Positions 51,793-60,614 of a stretch of 64,000 bases of DNA are shown piece after piece. The DNA lies in the NCBI RefSeq assembly GCF_020080045.1, contig NZ_CP083451.1, positions 3,335,001 to 3,399,000 on the forward strand, written 5' to 3'. The position numbers and the translations under genes were made by a program. The stretch's first letter is position 1. Every line of letters begins with the position of its first letter. The DNA is from Comamonas odontotermitis (GTDB taxonomy: Bacteria > Pseudomonadota > Gammaproteobacteria > Burkholderiales > Burkholderiaceae_C). The notes beneath the pieces were generated by a model. The model saw only the letters and a list, made by a program, of their open reading frames with translations. It made no database searches and had not been told where the DNA came from.

Positions 51793-52713
51793 ATGAGCAA
51801 CAGCCACCCCCCATCTCCTCCACCCACAGACCAGACGGTGCTGCTATGTGGTGCCCAGGGTTTTATTGGCCAGGCGCTGGCCGCGCAACTGCGCTTGCAA
51901 GGATTTCATGTCATAGCGGCCAGCAGAAGTGCGCAGAATGCTATCAATTATGCAGCAATGCGCCACACATCCGACTGGCTGCCGCACCTGCAGAACGTCC
52001 AGATGGTCATCAATGCCGTAGGGAGCCTGCGCAGCCAGCCCGGTGCCGGCGGCGCAAATCTTGAGACGCTGCACCACATCGCACCCCAGGCCCTGTTCGA
52101 TGCCTGCGCGCAGGCAGGCGTGCGGCGCGTACTGCAGCTGTCCGCCCTGGGCGTGGAAGGCAACGATACCGACTATGCCCGTACCAAGCGCGCGGCCGAC
52201 GCCCATCTGCTGCGGCTGACGGCGCAAGGCCTGCTCGATGGCCTCGTTGTGCGGCCCAGCATTGTCATGGGCGCGCGTGGCGCAAGCACCCAGTTGTTTC
52301 TCAATCTGGCCAGACTGCCAGTGCTGGTGCTGCCTGCGGTGATGCGAGAGCGCCTGATTCAGCCGGTCGTTGCCAGCGAACTCGCCGAGGCCATGGCGCG
52401 GCTGCTGCTGTCGCCCACCACCGGGGTGGTGGAACTCGGCGGCCCGGTACAGCTGACCATGGCTGCCATGATTGCCAGCCTGCGCCAGCAAGCCGGGCAT
52501 GCGGCGCCTGTCACCATCACCCTGCCCCGCTTTGCCAGCCTTGCCAGCGCACGGCTGGGTGATGCATTTGCAGCAAGCCCCTGGTGCAGCGCATCGCTGG
52601 AACTGGCTTCGCACGACAACAGCTGCGACCCCGCCTCCATGGCGCACTGGCTGGGACGCACACCCACCTCACCGGCGCAGATGCTGGCAGCCATTCTCCC
52701 TGTAAGCAGCTAG
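51793..52713 (+). CDS. NAD(P)-binding SDR/epimerase-like protein
   Basis: This 306-residue Rossmann protein of the atypical (NmrA-like, NDUFA9-like) short-chain dehydrogenase group has the nucleotide motif LLCGAQGFIGQALAAQL, VINAVGS, the LQLSALGVEG strand and DYARTKRAADAHLL, in which Y and K occupy the catalytic spacing. Strong AGGAG ribosome site before ATG 51793. The substrate is unknown. It shares an operon and operator with the DCC protein, so both probably answer to the same signal as the GbsR-like regulator. Confidence 0.83.
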   Translation: MSNSHPPSPPPTDQTVLLCGAQGFIGQALAAQLRLQGFHVIAASRSAQNAINYAAMRHTSDWLPHLQNVQMVINAVGSLRSQPGAGGANLETLHHIAPQALFDACAQAGVRRVLQLSALGVEGNDTDYARTKRAADAHLLRLTAQGLLDGLVVRPSIVMGARGASTQLFLNLARLPVLVLPAVMRERLIQPVVASELAEAMARLLLSPTTGVVELGGPVQLTMAAMIASLRQQAGHAAPVTITLPRFASLASARLGDAFAASPWCSASLELASHDNSCDPASMAHWLGRTPTSPAQMLAAILPVSS

Positions 52714-52864
52714 GAACCGGCCAGTAGCGCCTATCCATCAATCGCCAAACGCCAGCCAACAGGTAGCAAGTCACCGTCTCCTCTCTCCGCTATGCCAGCC
52801 TTGTCAGGCTTTCAGCCGATACCTCTGGTTTATCCGCATAAATACCGTTTGCATTTGGGTCGAA

Positions 52865-52888
52865 ATTTATTTAACCTATTAAATAAAT
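52865..52888. promoter_or_regulatory. 24-bp perfect palindrome overlapping the hpaR start codon
   Basis: ATTTATTTAA-CCTA-TTAAATAAAT has 10-bp perfectly complementary arms and ends inside the ATG of hpaR (52887-52889). It is the expected HpaR operator; MarR-type repressors bind such AT-rich dyads. The gene has no visible ribosome site upstream. Confidence 0.78.
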
Positions 52889-53318
52889 GAAGACCTCACT
52901 CAAACACCGCAACCTGCCCAGCCTGCTTTTGCAGGCGCGGGAATCGATCATGGGGCATACGCGGCCATTTCTGCGCTCGCACGGGCTGTCCGATCAGCAA
53001 TGGCGTGTACTGCGCGTGCTGGGCAATGGCGAATCGCTGGAAACGGGCAAAGTAGCCCAGCAAGCCTTTCTCCTCGGCCCCAGCCTGACTGGCGTGCTCA
53101 GCCGCATGGAACGCGACGGCCTGATCGAGCGCCAGAAGGACCCGGCGGACCAGCGCCGCTCAGTGGTCAGCGCGACTCCCCACGGACTGAACCTGGCTCG
53201 TCAACTCTCCAAGGATATCGCTCTGCACTACCAGGGGCTGGAGCAGGCATTTGGCAAAGACCAGCTCGAGGCGCTTTACCAACTGCTCGATGAGTTGATT
53301 GCACTGGAGCATTCATGA
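52887..53318 (+). CDS. hpaR: MarR family repressor of homoprotocatechuate degradation
   Basis: The 143-residue MarR protein begins KTSLKHRNLPSLLLQARESIMGHTRPFLRSHGLSDQQWRVLRVLG, diagnostic of HpaR/HpcR. Its winged helix contains ETGKVAQQAFLLGPSLTGVLSRMERDGLI and the DPADQRRS wing. It is first in the hpa operon, overlaps hpaG1 by ATGA and has a palindrome at its start codon, consistent with repression released by (homo)protocatechuate or 4-hydroxyphenylacetate. Confidence 0.92.
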   Translation: MKTSLKHRNLPSLLLQARESIMGHTRPFLRSHGLSDQQWRVLRVLGNGESLETGKVAQQAFLLGPSLTGVLSRMERDGLIERQKDPADQRRSVVSATPHGLNLARQLSKDIALHYQGLEQAFGKDQLEALYQLLDELIALEHS

Positions 53319-53974
53319 TCACCAGCTTCCCCGCAGCGTGCGCCACGGTGTACGGCGTGCTACTCAACGACCGCGCCACCTTGCAGCGCCTCGCGCCCCA
53401 GTTCGACAGCGCGCCCTACAAGGCTGCGCCCCGCGCCCCGGTGCTCTACATCAAGCCGCGCAACACCTTTGCAGGCAACCACGCTGCAGTGGCCATTCCT
53501 GCCGATCCTGGCGAAGTGCGCATCGATGCCACGATCGGTCTGGTGATTGGCAGCACTGCCACCCGCGTGCCCGCAAGCAAGGCCATGGAGCATGTGGCGG
53601 CTTATGCAGTGGTGAGCGATGTCACACTGCCGCACGAGAACTACTACCGCCCCGCCATTCGTCAGCGCGACCGCGATGGCTTTTGCCCCATGGGTGAAGT
53701 GGTAGCGACCCGTGATTTTGATGTGAGTCAAGCAGCGCTGCACATCGCTATCAATGGCCAACCGGTGTACGAGCGCCGCTTTGACCAGTTGGTACGCCCG
53801 GCAGCCCAGTTGATTGCCGATGTGACGGAATTCATGACCTTGTCTGCAGGCGACGTCTTGCTGCTGGGCTCGGGCGAAGGATCTCCGGTGGCGCGTCCAG
53901 GCGATACGGTACGCATCACGGTACCCGGTCTGGGCGAGCTTTGCCACACCGTGATCCTGGAGGTGCAGCCATGA
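53315..53974 (+). CDS. hpaG1: HpaG1: OPET decarboxylase subunit/domain
   Basis: This 219-residue FAH-family protein corresponds to the N-terminal half of E. coli HpaG, which decarboxylates 5-oxopent-3-ene-1,2,5-tricarboxylate. Landmarks are APRAPVLYIKPRNTF, DATIGLVIGSTATRVP, VVSDVTLPHENYYRPAI, and the C-terminal FMTLSAGDVLLLGSGEGSPVARPGD. It overlaps hpaR and hpaG2 by 4 bases each. The fused enzyme of enterobacteria is here split into two proteins. Confidence 0.9.
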   Translation: MITSFPAACATVYGVLLNDRATLQRLAPQFDSAPYKAAPRAPVLYIKPRNTFAGNHAAVAIPADPGEVRIDATIGLVIGSTATRVPASKAMEHVAAYAVVSDVTLPHENYYRPAIRQRDRDGFCPMGEVVATRDFDVSQAALHIAINGQPVYERRFDQLVRPAAQLIADVTEFMTLSAGDVLLLGSGEGSPVARPGDTVRITVPGLGELCHTVILEVQP

Positions 53975-54735
53975 AGCACGGGCGTGTTGTCTACCAGGGC
54001 CAGACCGTAGCCGTGACCGAAAGCGCCGATGGCAATGTGCAATTGCCGGATGGCAGCATCGTCGCAGAGGCCGCTGTGCAGTGGCTCCCCCCCATGGATT
54101 TCGGCACCATCTTCGCGCTGGGCCTGAACTACGCGGACCATGCCAAGGAAATCGCCTTTAACAAGGCCCCCGAGGAACCGCTGGTGTTCCTCAAGGGGCC
54201 GAATGCGCTCAATGGCCACCGCTGCCGCACACGCCGACCATCTGACGTCACCTATATGCACTTCGAGTGCGAACTGGGCGTGGTGATCGGCAAGACCTGC
54301 CGCAACGTCAAGAAGGAAGACGCGTACAGTGTGGTTGCCGGTTACGTCACCGCCAACGACTATGCGATCCGCGACTACCTGGAGAACTACTACCGCCCCA
54401 ATCTGCGCGTCAAGAACCGCGACGGCGCAACGCCGGTGGGGCCCTGGCTGGTGGATGCGGCTGATATCGCAGACCCGATGCATCTGCGCCTGCGCAGCTG
54501 GGTCAACGGCGAGTTGAAGCAGGACGGCAACACGGCCGACATGGTGCACAGCATCCCTTCGCTGATCGCTCACCTGTCGAGCATGATGACCCTGAACCCC
54601 GGCGACCTGATCCTGACCGGAACGCCTGACGGTGTAGCCGATTCCAGGGTGGGCGACGAAATCGTGACCGAGATCGAAGGCGTTGGCCGCCTCGTGAATT
54701 TCATTGGTGGTGATGAACTGTTAAGCGTGCACTGA
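53971..54735 (+). CDS. hpaG2: HpaG2: HHDD isomerase / OPET decarboxylase
   Basis: The 254-residue FAH-family protein matches the C-terminal half of HpaG (2-hydroxyhepta-2,4-diene-1,7-dioate isomerase). Metal-binding residues lie in YMHFECELGVVIGKTCRNVKKEDA and GYVTANDYAIRDYLENYYRPN. GPWLVDAADI and LNPGDLILTGTPDGV are also family motifs. ATG 53971 overlaps the hpaG1 stop. Confidence 0.92.
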   Translation: MKHGRVVYQGQTVAVTESADGNVQLPDGSIVAEAAVQWLPPMDFGTIFALGLNYADHAKEIAFNKAPEEPLVFLKGPNALNGHRCRTRRPSDVTYMHFECELGVVIGKTCRNVKKEDAYSVVAGYVTANDYAIRDYLENYYRPNLRVKNRDGATPVGPWLVDAADIADPMHLRLRSWVNGELKQDGNTADMVHSIPSLIAHLSSMMTLNPGDLILTGTPDGVADSRVGDEIVTEIEGVGRLVNFIGGDELLSVH

Positions 54736-54777
54736 GAACGCAAACACGTTCTGAAAGCCACCGCAGGAGACACAAGC

Positions 54778-56235
54778 ATGCGTATTGACCATTTGATCAA
54801 CGGCAAGAGCGTTGCCGGCAAAGACTATTTTGAAACCATCAACCCTGCCACGCAGGAAGTGCTGGCCGAGGTGGCCTCGGGCGGTGCCGCCGAGGCCGAC
54901 GCTGCGGTAGCGGCAGCCAAGGAAGCATTTCCCAAGTGGGCGAACACGCCCGCCACAGAGCGTGCCAGGCTGGTGCGCAAACTCGGCGACCTGATCGCCC
55001 TGCATGTGCCAGAGATCGCCGAGACGGAGACCAACGACTGTGGTCAGGTGATCGCGCAGACCGGCAAGCAACTGGTGCCGCGTGCGGCCGACAACTTCTA
55101 CTACTTTGCCGAAATGTGCACGCGGGTCGATGGCCACACCTACCCGACGCCTACGCATCTGAACTACACGCTCTTCCACCCGGTGGGTGTGTGTGCGCTG
55201 ATCTCGCCGTGGAACGTTCCTTTCATGACGGCCACCTGGAAAGTCGCGCCATGCCTGGCTTTCGGCAACACCGCCGTGCTCAAGATGAGCGAGCTCTCGC
55301 CCATGACGGCCGCACGCCTGGGCGAGCTGGCCCTCGAAGCCGGCATTCCTGCAGGTGTGCTCAACCTGGTGCATGGCTACGGCAAAGATGCAGGCGAGCC
55401 GCTGGTGGCGCACCGCGACGTGCGGGCCGTCTCATTCACAGGATCGACGCAGACCGGCAACCGCATCGTGCAGGCCGCGAGCCTCAAGAAGTTCAGCATG
55501 GAGTTGGGCGGCAAGAGCCCCTTTGTGGTCTTCGATGACGCCGACTTTGACCGCGCACTCGATGCCGCCATCTTCATGATCTTCTCCAACAATGGCGAGC
55601 GCTGCACGGCTGGCAGCCGCATCCTGGTGCAAAAGAGCATCTATGTGAAGTTCGCCGACCGCTTCGCCGAGCGCGCCCGGCGCATTACTGTGGGCGACCC
55701 GCTCGACGAAAAAACCATCGTCGGCCCCATGATCAGCCAGGCCCATCTGGCCAAGGTACGCCATTACATCGAACTGGGCCTCCAGGAAGGCGCCAGCATG
55801 CTGTGCGGCGGCCTGGACGCGCCTGTGGTGCCAGACCGCGTGAAAAATGGCAATTACGTTTTGCCCACCGTGTTTGCCGAGGTGAACAACCGCATGCGCA
55901 TTGCACAGGACGAGATCTTCGGCCCGGTAGCCTGCATCATCCCGTTCAGCGATGAAGCCGAAGCCATACGCCTGGCCAACGACACCCAGTACGGGCTCTC
56001 CAGCTATGTATGGACCGAAAACATCGGCAAGGCCCACCGTGTGGCTGCGGCCATCGAGGCAGGCATGTGCTTTGTCAACAGCCAGAACGTCCGCGACCTG
56101 CGCCAGCCGTTTGGTGGCACCAAGGCATCGGGCACGGGCCGCGAAGGCGGCACCTGGAGCTACGAGGTGTTCTGCGAACCCAAGAATGTGGCTGTCTCCA
56201 TGGGTTCACACCACATTCCTCACTGGGGAGTCTGA
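54778..56235 (+). CDS. hpaE: 5-carboxymethyl-2-hydroxymuconate semialdehyde dehydrogenase
   Basis: HpaE oxidises the ring-cleavage product with NAD. The 485-residue aldehyde dehydrogenase has the nucleotide-binding FTGSTQTGNRIVQAAS, the general-base Glu in MELGGKSPFVVFDDADFD and the catalytic Cys in NNGERCTAGSRILVQ. PWNVPFMTATWKVAPCLAFGNT and the C-terminal GTKASGTGREGGTWSYEVF are also present. Start MRIDHLINGKSV follows a GGAGA ribosome site. Confidence 0.93.
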   Translation: MRIDHLINGKSVAGKDYFETINPATQEVLAEVASGGAAEADAAVAAAKEAFPKWANTPATERARLVRKLGDLIALHVPEIAETETNDCGQVIAQTGKQLVPRAADNFYYFAEMCTRVDGHTYPTPTHLNYTLFHPVGVCALISPWNVPFMTATWKVAPCLAFGNTAVLKMSELSPMTAARLGELALEAGIPAGVLNLVHGYGKDAGEPLVAHRDVRAVSFTGSTQTGNRIVQAASLKKFSMELGGKSPFVVFDDADFDRALDAAIFMIFSNNGERCTAGSRILVQKSIYVKFADRFAERARRITVGDPLDEKTIVGPMISQAHLAKVRHYIELGLQEGASMLCGGLDAPVVPDRVKNGNYVLPTVFAEVNNRMRIAQDEIFGPVACIIPFSDEAEAIRLANDTQYGLSSYVWTENIGKAHRVAAAIEAGMCFVNSQNVRDLRQPFGGTKASGTGREGGTWSYEVFCEPKNVAVSMGSHHIPHWGV

Positions 56236-56308
56236 ACAGTACGCCATCAAAGAATAGCGATCAACGCAATCGCAGAGCGCACCCGGCATACAAACGAAGG
56301 AGACATAG

Positions 56309-57280
56309 ATGCAACGCCGCCAATTCATCCAATCCGCTGTTGGCACGATTGCCACGCTACCTGCGTGGCAGCTCGCCCGCGCAGACGCCTGGCCCAGCCG
56401 CCCTGTACGCATCATCGTTCCATTCACGCCTGGAGGAACCACGGACGTGGTGACACGCCTGGTCAGCAATGAACTGGGCAAAAGCCTGGGGCAATCGGTG
56501 ATTGTGGAGAACAAGCCGGGTGCAGGCACCGTGATCGGCGTGGACGCCGTAGCCAAGGCCGCGCCCGACGGCTACACCTTCGGTACCATCGCCAACAGCT
56601 TCACGGCCAACAAGACGCTGATCAAGAGCCTGCCCTACGACAGCGCCAGAGATCTGCGTCCTGTGGCGCTGATGGGGCTGTCGGAGCATGTGCTGGCCAC
56701 CCATCCGGCCAGTGGGCTCAAAACCCTTGCAGACCTGAAAAAAGCGGCACTGGCCAAGCCCGGCTCGCTCAGCTACGCATCGTTTGGCAATGGTACATCT
56801 GCGCATCTGTCTGGCGCCCTGCTCTGCCAGATGCTCGGCATCGACATGGTGCATGTGCCCTACAAGGGCCAGGGCCCGGCCATGGCAGACCTGATCGGCG
56901 GACAGGTCACCGTCATGTTTGGCAACTGGCCCGAGTTCCGGGGCCAGATCGCCGGCGGCAAGCTGGTGGCATTGGGCATGGCGACCTTGCAGCGATCGCA
57001 GTTTGCACCCGATGTGCCTACCCTTGCGGAACAGGGCGCGGCGCTGGAATCCAATTCCTGGCAGGGCCTGCTGGCGCCCGCCAAGACCAGCGATGCCATC
57101 GTGCAGCGCCTGAACCAGGATGTGAACCTGGCACTGGCAAGCCCCGCCGTCATCAAGACGTTCCAGGAGGGCGGCATTGTCTCGAAGGCCGGCAGCGTGG
57201 AACAGTTTGCAGCCTTCATCCGCAGCGAGGAAGATAAATACGCCAGGATCATCCGCGCTGCCAACATCAGCATCGGCTAG
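56309..57280 (+). CDS. Bug/TctC family periplasmic solute-binding protein
   Basis: This 323-residue TTT-type receptor has a twin-arginine-like start MQRRQFIQSAVGTIATLPAW and a signal ending near ARA. The binding motifs are WPSRPVRIIVPFTPGGTTDVVTRLVSNEL, VENKPGAGTVIGVDAVAKAAPDGYTF and VPYKGQGPAMADLIGGQVTVMF. It lies inside the hpa operon, so its ligand is presumably 4-hydroxyphenylacetate, homoprotocatechuate or a breakdown product. No TctA/TctB genes accompany it. Confidence 0.9.
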   Translation: MQRRQFIQSAVGTIATLPAWQLARADAWPSRPVRIIVPFTPGGTTDVVTRLVSNELGKSLGQSVIVENKPGAGTVIGVDAVAKAAPDGYTFGTIANSFTANKTLIKSLPYDSARDLRPVALMGLSEHVLATHPASGLKTLADLKKAALAKPGSLSYASFGNGTSAHLSGALLCQMLGIDMVHVPYKGQGPAMADLIGGQVTVMFGNWPEFRGQIAGGKLVALGMATLQRSQFAPDVPTLAEQGAALESNSWQGLLAPAKTSDAIVQRLNQDVNLALASPAVIKTFQEGGIVSKAGSVEQFAAFIRSEEDKYARIIRAANISIG

Positions 57281-57288
57281 GGGGGCTC

Positions 57289-57615
57289 ATGAGCTTGTAC
57301 GCAATGCAGAAGTTCCTCTTCCACCTGAACCGCGAACCCGAAGTGCAGCGCCGCTATCGCGAAGACCGAGAAGCGCTGCTCGCCGGCTATCCGTTGACCG
57401 ACGAGGAGCGCGATGCCATCCACCACGGAGATATCGGCAAGCTGTATGTACTGGGTTGCAACGGCCAGTTGCTGATGCACTTTGCCCCCCTTTTGGGTCT
57501 GGCCTGGGCTGACTATCTGCAGGCCATGCGCGACGGAGTTGCAAAGTACGGCCCGGTACGCGCCGGCGTGTATGCGATGACAACGGCAGTGGACGAGAAA
57601 GTAGCAGGGGTTTGA
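57289..57615 (+). CDS. LigA-domain small subunit of an extradiol dioxygenase
   Basis: The 108-residue protein resembles the alpha subunit of protocatechuate 4,5-dioxygenase (LigA): AMQKFLFHLNREPEVQRRYREDREALLAGYPLTDEERDAIHHGDIGKLYVLGCNGQLLMHF. It is followed one base later by a LigB-like gene, so together they likely form an alpha/beta dioxygenase. E. coli HpaD has no LigA partner, so this is an unusual feature of the operon. Confidence 0.85.
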   Translation: MSLYAMQKFLFHLNREPEVQRRYREDREALLAGYPLTDEERDAIHHGDIGKLYVLGCNGQLLMHFAPLLGLAWADYLQAMRDGVAKYGPVRAGVYAMTTAVDEKVAGV

Positions 57616-57616
57616 T

Positions 57617-58435
57617 ATGAGTCTGGTTTTTGCAGGCGTATGCAGCCACGCCCCCGGGATTACCGGCCGCGCCCATCTGGCCGATCCAGCGGTGAAGGAT
57701 GCGTTCCACGCCGCATTCCACGGCATGGGGGCGCAATTGGCAGCAGCCCGGCCTGATGCGGTCATCGTCATCGCGGCCGAGCATTTTGCGAACTTCTTCA
57801 TGAACAACATGCCCGCCTATGCAATCGGCATGGCCGCGCAGTACGAGGGGCCAATTGAAGATCCACAGTGGCTGGGCATTGAAAAGCGCACGATCCCCGG
57901 CAACCCCGATCTGTCTCGCCGCATCATCACCGAAGTGCTGCAAACCGTGGATACCGCCTTTGCCGAAGAGTGGAGATTCGACCACGGCATCATGGTGCCG
58001 CTGCACTTTCTTACCCCACATTTCGACACGGACATCATCCCTGTCAACATCAACTGCCAGGGGCCTCCGCTGACACCGCTGCACCGCGCCTGGGCCTTTG
58101 GCGAAGCACTGCGCCGCGCCTGCGACAAGGCGCCTGAGCGCATTGCGATCATCGGTACCGGCGGCATCTCGCACTGGCCTGCCACGCCCGACTCGGGCAA
58201 GATCAACTGGGAGTGGGACCAGCAGTTCATGGATCGCTGGTGCCGCAACGACAAGGATGCCATGCTTGGCTACACCGATGCCGAAACCTACCGCGATGGA
58301 GGCCAGGGCGGCTTCGAAATCCGTACCTTCATCAGCGTGGCAGCCGCCGCACGCGGGCCGGGCCAAGTGCTCTACTGTGAGCCCATCCCCATCTTTGCGG
58401 TAAGTTGTACTGCGGCCACCATGGAGGTGCGGTGA
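57617..58435 (+). CDS. hpaD: LigB-like class III extradiol dioxygenase (presumed HpaD)
   Basis: This 272-residue catalytic subunit belongs to the LigB superfamily. Fe(II) ligand candidates are His11 (GVCSHAPG), the His in VIVIAAEHFANFF, and a later Glu. The central FDHGIMVPLHFLTPHFDTDIIPVNINCQG and IIGTGGISHW are typical. By context it cleaves homoprotocatechuate at the 2,3 position, but the LigA/LigB organisation leaves open a related diol. It overlaps hpaF by one base (TGATG). Confidence 0.84.
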   Translation: MSLVFAGVCSHAPGITGRAHLADPAVKDAFHAAFHGMGAQLAAARPDAVIVIAAEHFANFFMNNMPAYAIGMAAQYEGPIEDPQWLGIEKRTIPGNPDLSRRIITEVLQTVDTAFAEEWRFDHGIMVPLHFLTPHFDTDIIPVNINCQGPPLTPLHRAWAFGEALRRACDKAPERIAIIGTGGISHWPATPDSGKINWEWDQQFMDRWCRNDKDAMLGYTDAETYRDGGQGGFEIRTFISVAAAARGPGQVLYCEPIPIFAVSCTAATMEVR

Positions 58436-58863
58436 TGCCCCATGTCGTCGTGCTCTACACCGGCAATCTCGACCAACGCAGTGACATGGCGGCCCTGTGC
58501 CGCAGCCTCGCCGACACCATGCTCACCGTGCACGCCGAGGACGGCAGCCAGGTCTTCCCCACCGGCGGCACGCGTGTGCTCGCCTACCCTGCACCGCACT
58601 TTGCCGTAGCCGATGGCGGTGCGGCGGGCAAGGCGGCAGGCGGCGATGGCGACTACCACTTTGCCTACATCAACCTGCGCATGGGCAAGGGGCGATCAAA
58701 CGCTGTCAAGACCCAAGCAGGCGACGCGCTGCTGGCCTGCGCCAAAGCACACTTTGCCACCCTGTTGGATGAACGGCACATGGGCCTGACCGTGCAGGTC
58801 GACGAAAGCCCCGGCCAGGTCTATGACGGCAAGCACAGCAGCCTGCACCCTCTTTTCAGATAG
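58435..58863 (+). CDS. hpaF: 5-carboxymethyl-2-hydroxymuconate delta-isomerase
   Basis: HpaF isomerises the dienoate ring-cleavage acid in the homoprotocatechuate pathway. The 142-residue protein is a member of the CHMI/4-oxalocrotonate tautomerase superfamily with N-terminal catalytic proline (MPHVVVLYTGNLDQRSD), FPTGGTRVLAYPAPHFAVADG and the characteristic FAYINLRMGKGRS. The length is near the E. coli enzyme (126). Confidence 0.9.
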   Translation: MPHVVVLYTGNLDQRSDMAALCRSLADTMLTVHAEDGSQVFPTGGTRVLAYPAPHFAVADGGAAGKAAGGDGDYHFAYINLRMGKGRSNAVKTQAGDALLACAKAHFATLLDERHMGLTVQVDESPGQVYDGKHSSLHPLFR

Positions 58864-58919
58864 CGCCCTGAGTGGTTTCGCTGGCCCCATGTCACGCATT
58901 CAAGCAACGAACAACTGAG

Positions 58920-59753
58920 ATGTTTACCCAAGAGCTTCTTTCCCAACTGGCCCAGGAACTTGACCACAGCGAGAGAACGCGCGTGCAGATCGAGCACTTC
59001 TCCAAACGCTATCCCGGGATGACCGTGGACGACGGTTACCGCGTGGCACGCGAATGGGTGCGTCTGCAGATCGCAGGTGGCCGCAAGGTCATTGGCCACA
59101 AGATCGGCCTCACCTCGCGTGCCATGCAGCTGTCCAGCCAGATCGACGAGCCCGACTACGGCACCCTGCTCGACAACATGCTCTACACCTGCAGCAACGG
59201 CCAGGTACTGGACATTCCCATCCAGAACTTCATTGCACCGCGTGTCGAGGTGGAGTTGGCTTTTGTGCTGAAAAAGCCGCTCAAAGGCCCAGGCCTCGCG
59301 GAAGGCAGGCAGCTTGGCATTGCCGACGTGCTCGATGCCACTGACTATGTGACGCCAGCCATTGAAATCATTGACGCGCGCATCGAACAGCTGGACCGTC
59401 ACACGAAGGCCATGCGCAAGGTGTACGACACCATCAGCGACAATGCTGCCAATGCCGGTATCGTCATGGGTGCCGGGCGAGCCGCACCGACAGAGGTGGA
59501 TCTACCTTGGTGCGGCGCTATTCTGCGCCAGAACGGCGCAGTGGAAGAGACGGGCCTCGCAGCAGGCGTGCAAGGCCACCCTGCGGTGGGCGTAGCCTGG
59601 CTCGCCAACAAGCTGGCACCGTGGGGCGAATTCTTGAACGCTGGCGAAATCGTTCTGGCCGGCTCCTTCACCCGCCCTGTTGCGGCCAAGGCGGGAGATG
59701 TGTTCGAAGCCGACTACGGAAGACTGGGCAAGCTGGAATTCCGCTTCGTATGA
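58920..59753 (+). CDS. hpaH: 2-oxo-hepta-3-ene-1,7-dioate hydratase
   Basis: HpaH hydrates the pathway intermediate before aldol cleavage. The 277-residue protein of the hydratase/decarboxylase family has [62 protein letters not shown] and [18 protein letters not shown]. Start ATG 58920 is preferred; the longer frame is not conserved. The final aldolase gene hpaI and the hydroxylase genes hpaBC are not in this window. Confidence 0.93.
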   Translation: MFTQELLSQLAQELDHSERTRVQIEHFSKRYPGMTVDDGYRVAREWVRLQIAGGRKVIGHKIGLTSRAMQLSSQIDEPDYGTLLDNMLYTCSNGQVLDIPIQNFIAPRVEVELAFVLKKPLKGPGLAEGRQLGIADVLDATDYVTPAIEIIDARIEQLDRHTKAMRKVYDTISDNAANAGIVMGAGRAAPTEVDLPWCGAILRQNGAVEETGLAAGVQGHPAVGVAWLANKLAPWGEFLNAGEIVLAGSFTRPVAAKAGDVFEADYGRLGKLEFRFV

Positions 59754-59769
59754 GCAGATAGTAAAAAGC

Positions 59770-59808
59770 AGAGAGCTGGCAGCATGCGCGGCCAGCTCTC
59801 TCTTTTTT
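59770..59808 (+). terminator. terminator of the hpa operon
   Basis: AGAGAGCTGGC (59770-59780) pairs perfectly with GCCAGCTCTCT (59791-59801), followed by CTTTTTTGG. It lies 17 bases after hpaH and faces the converging livF gene. Confidence 0.92.
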
Positions 59809-59864
59809 GGGGATTCTCGACAGCGGATCAGAACCGCGCACCAATAGATCAACGGATCAGCGGA

Positions 59865-60614
59865 TCAATGTGCGACAGCCTCCTGCCTTCCCGCGCCCAG
59901 ATAGGTATCGATGATGCGCTGGTCGTGCAGCAGATCGCGTGCATTGCCGCTGAGCGCCACGGCGCCCATCTCCAGCACATAGGCGCGGTCTGCCACCTTC
60001 AGCGCAGCACGCGCATTCTGCTCCACCAGCAGCACCGATACGCCGCGATCACGCAGCGATGCCACCACCTGCAGCACCTCGCGCACAATCAGTGGTGCCA
60101 GGCCCAGCGATGGCTCATCGAGCATCAGCAGGCGCGGCTTGGCCATCAGTGCGCGGCCAATGGCCAGCATCTGCCGCTCACCGCCCGACAACGTGGATGC
60201 CATCTGCGCACGGCGCTCCTGCAGGCGCGGAAAGATGTCAAACACCTCCTGCAGGCGCGCTCCCTGGTCACGCTCGCCCTTGCGCCACAGCGAGAATCCG
60301 CCCAGCCGCAGATTGTCTTCCACCGACATCTCGCCAAACAGTTCACGCTTCTCCGGCACCAGCCCTACGCCATGCGACACCATGGCCTCCACCGTGGGGC
60401 GAGCGATCACGCCACCCGACAGGGATACCTGGCCCTTGGAGGGCAGCAGACCCATGGCCGCCGACAGCAAGGTCGTCTTGCCCGCGCCATTGGGGCCAAT
60501 CACGGTCACGATCTCTCCTGCCGCCACATGCAGATCGACCTGGTGCACGGCTTCCACCGGCCCGTACGATACGCACAACTGCGACAGCTGCAACAAGTGA
60601 GGGGTGCTGTTCAT
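59865..60614 (-). CDS. livF: branched-chain-type ABC transporter ATP-binding protein LivF
   Basis: The 249-residue ATPase has Walker A VIGPNGAGKTTLL, the LivF-typical LVPEKRELFGEMSVEDNLRLGG, signature LSGGERQMLAIGRAL, Walker B LMLDEPSLGLAP and switch-region LLVEQNA. It overlaps the livMG fusion gene by 4 bases. The position next to an aromatic catabolic operon suggests the transporter may import an aromatic acid and not leucine, but this is inference. Confidence 0.9.
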   Translation of the reverse strand: MNSTPHLLQLSQLCVSYGPVEAVHQVDLHVAAGEIVTVIGPNGAGKTTLLSAAMGLLPSKGQVSLSGGVIARPTVEAMVSHGVGLVPEKRELFGEMSVEDNLRLGGFSLWRKGERDQGARLQEVFDIFPRLQERRAQMASTLSGGERQMLAIGRALMAKPRLLMLDEPSLGLAPLIVREVLQVVASLRDRGVSVLLVEQNARAALKVADRAYVLEMGAVALSGNARDLLHDQRIIDTYLGAGRQEAVAH

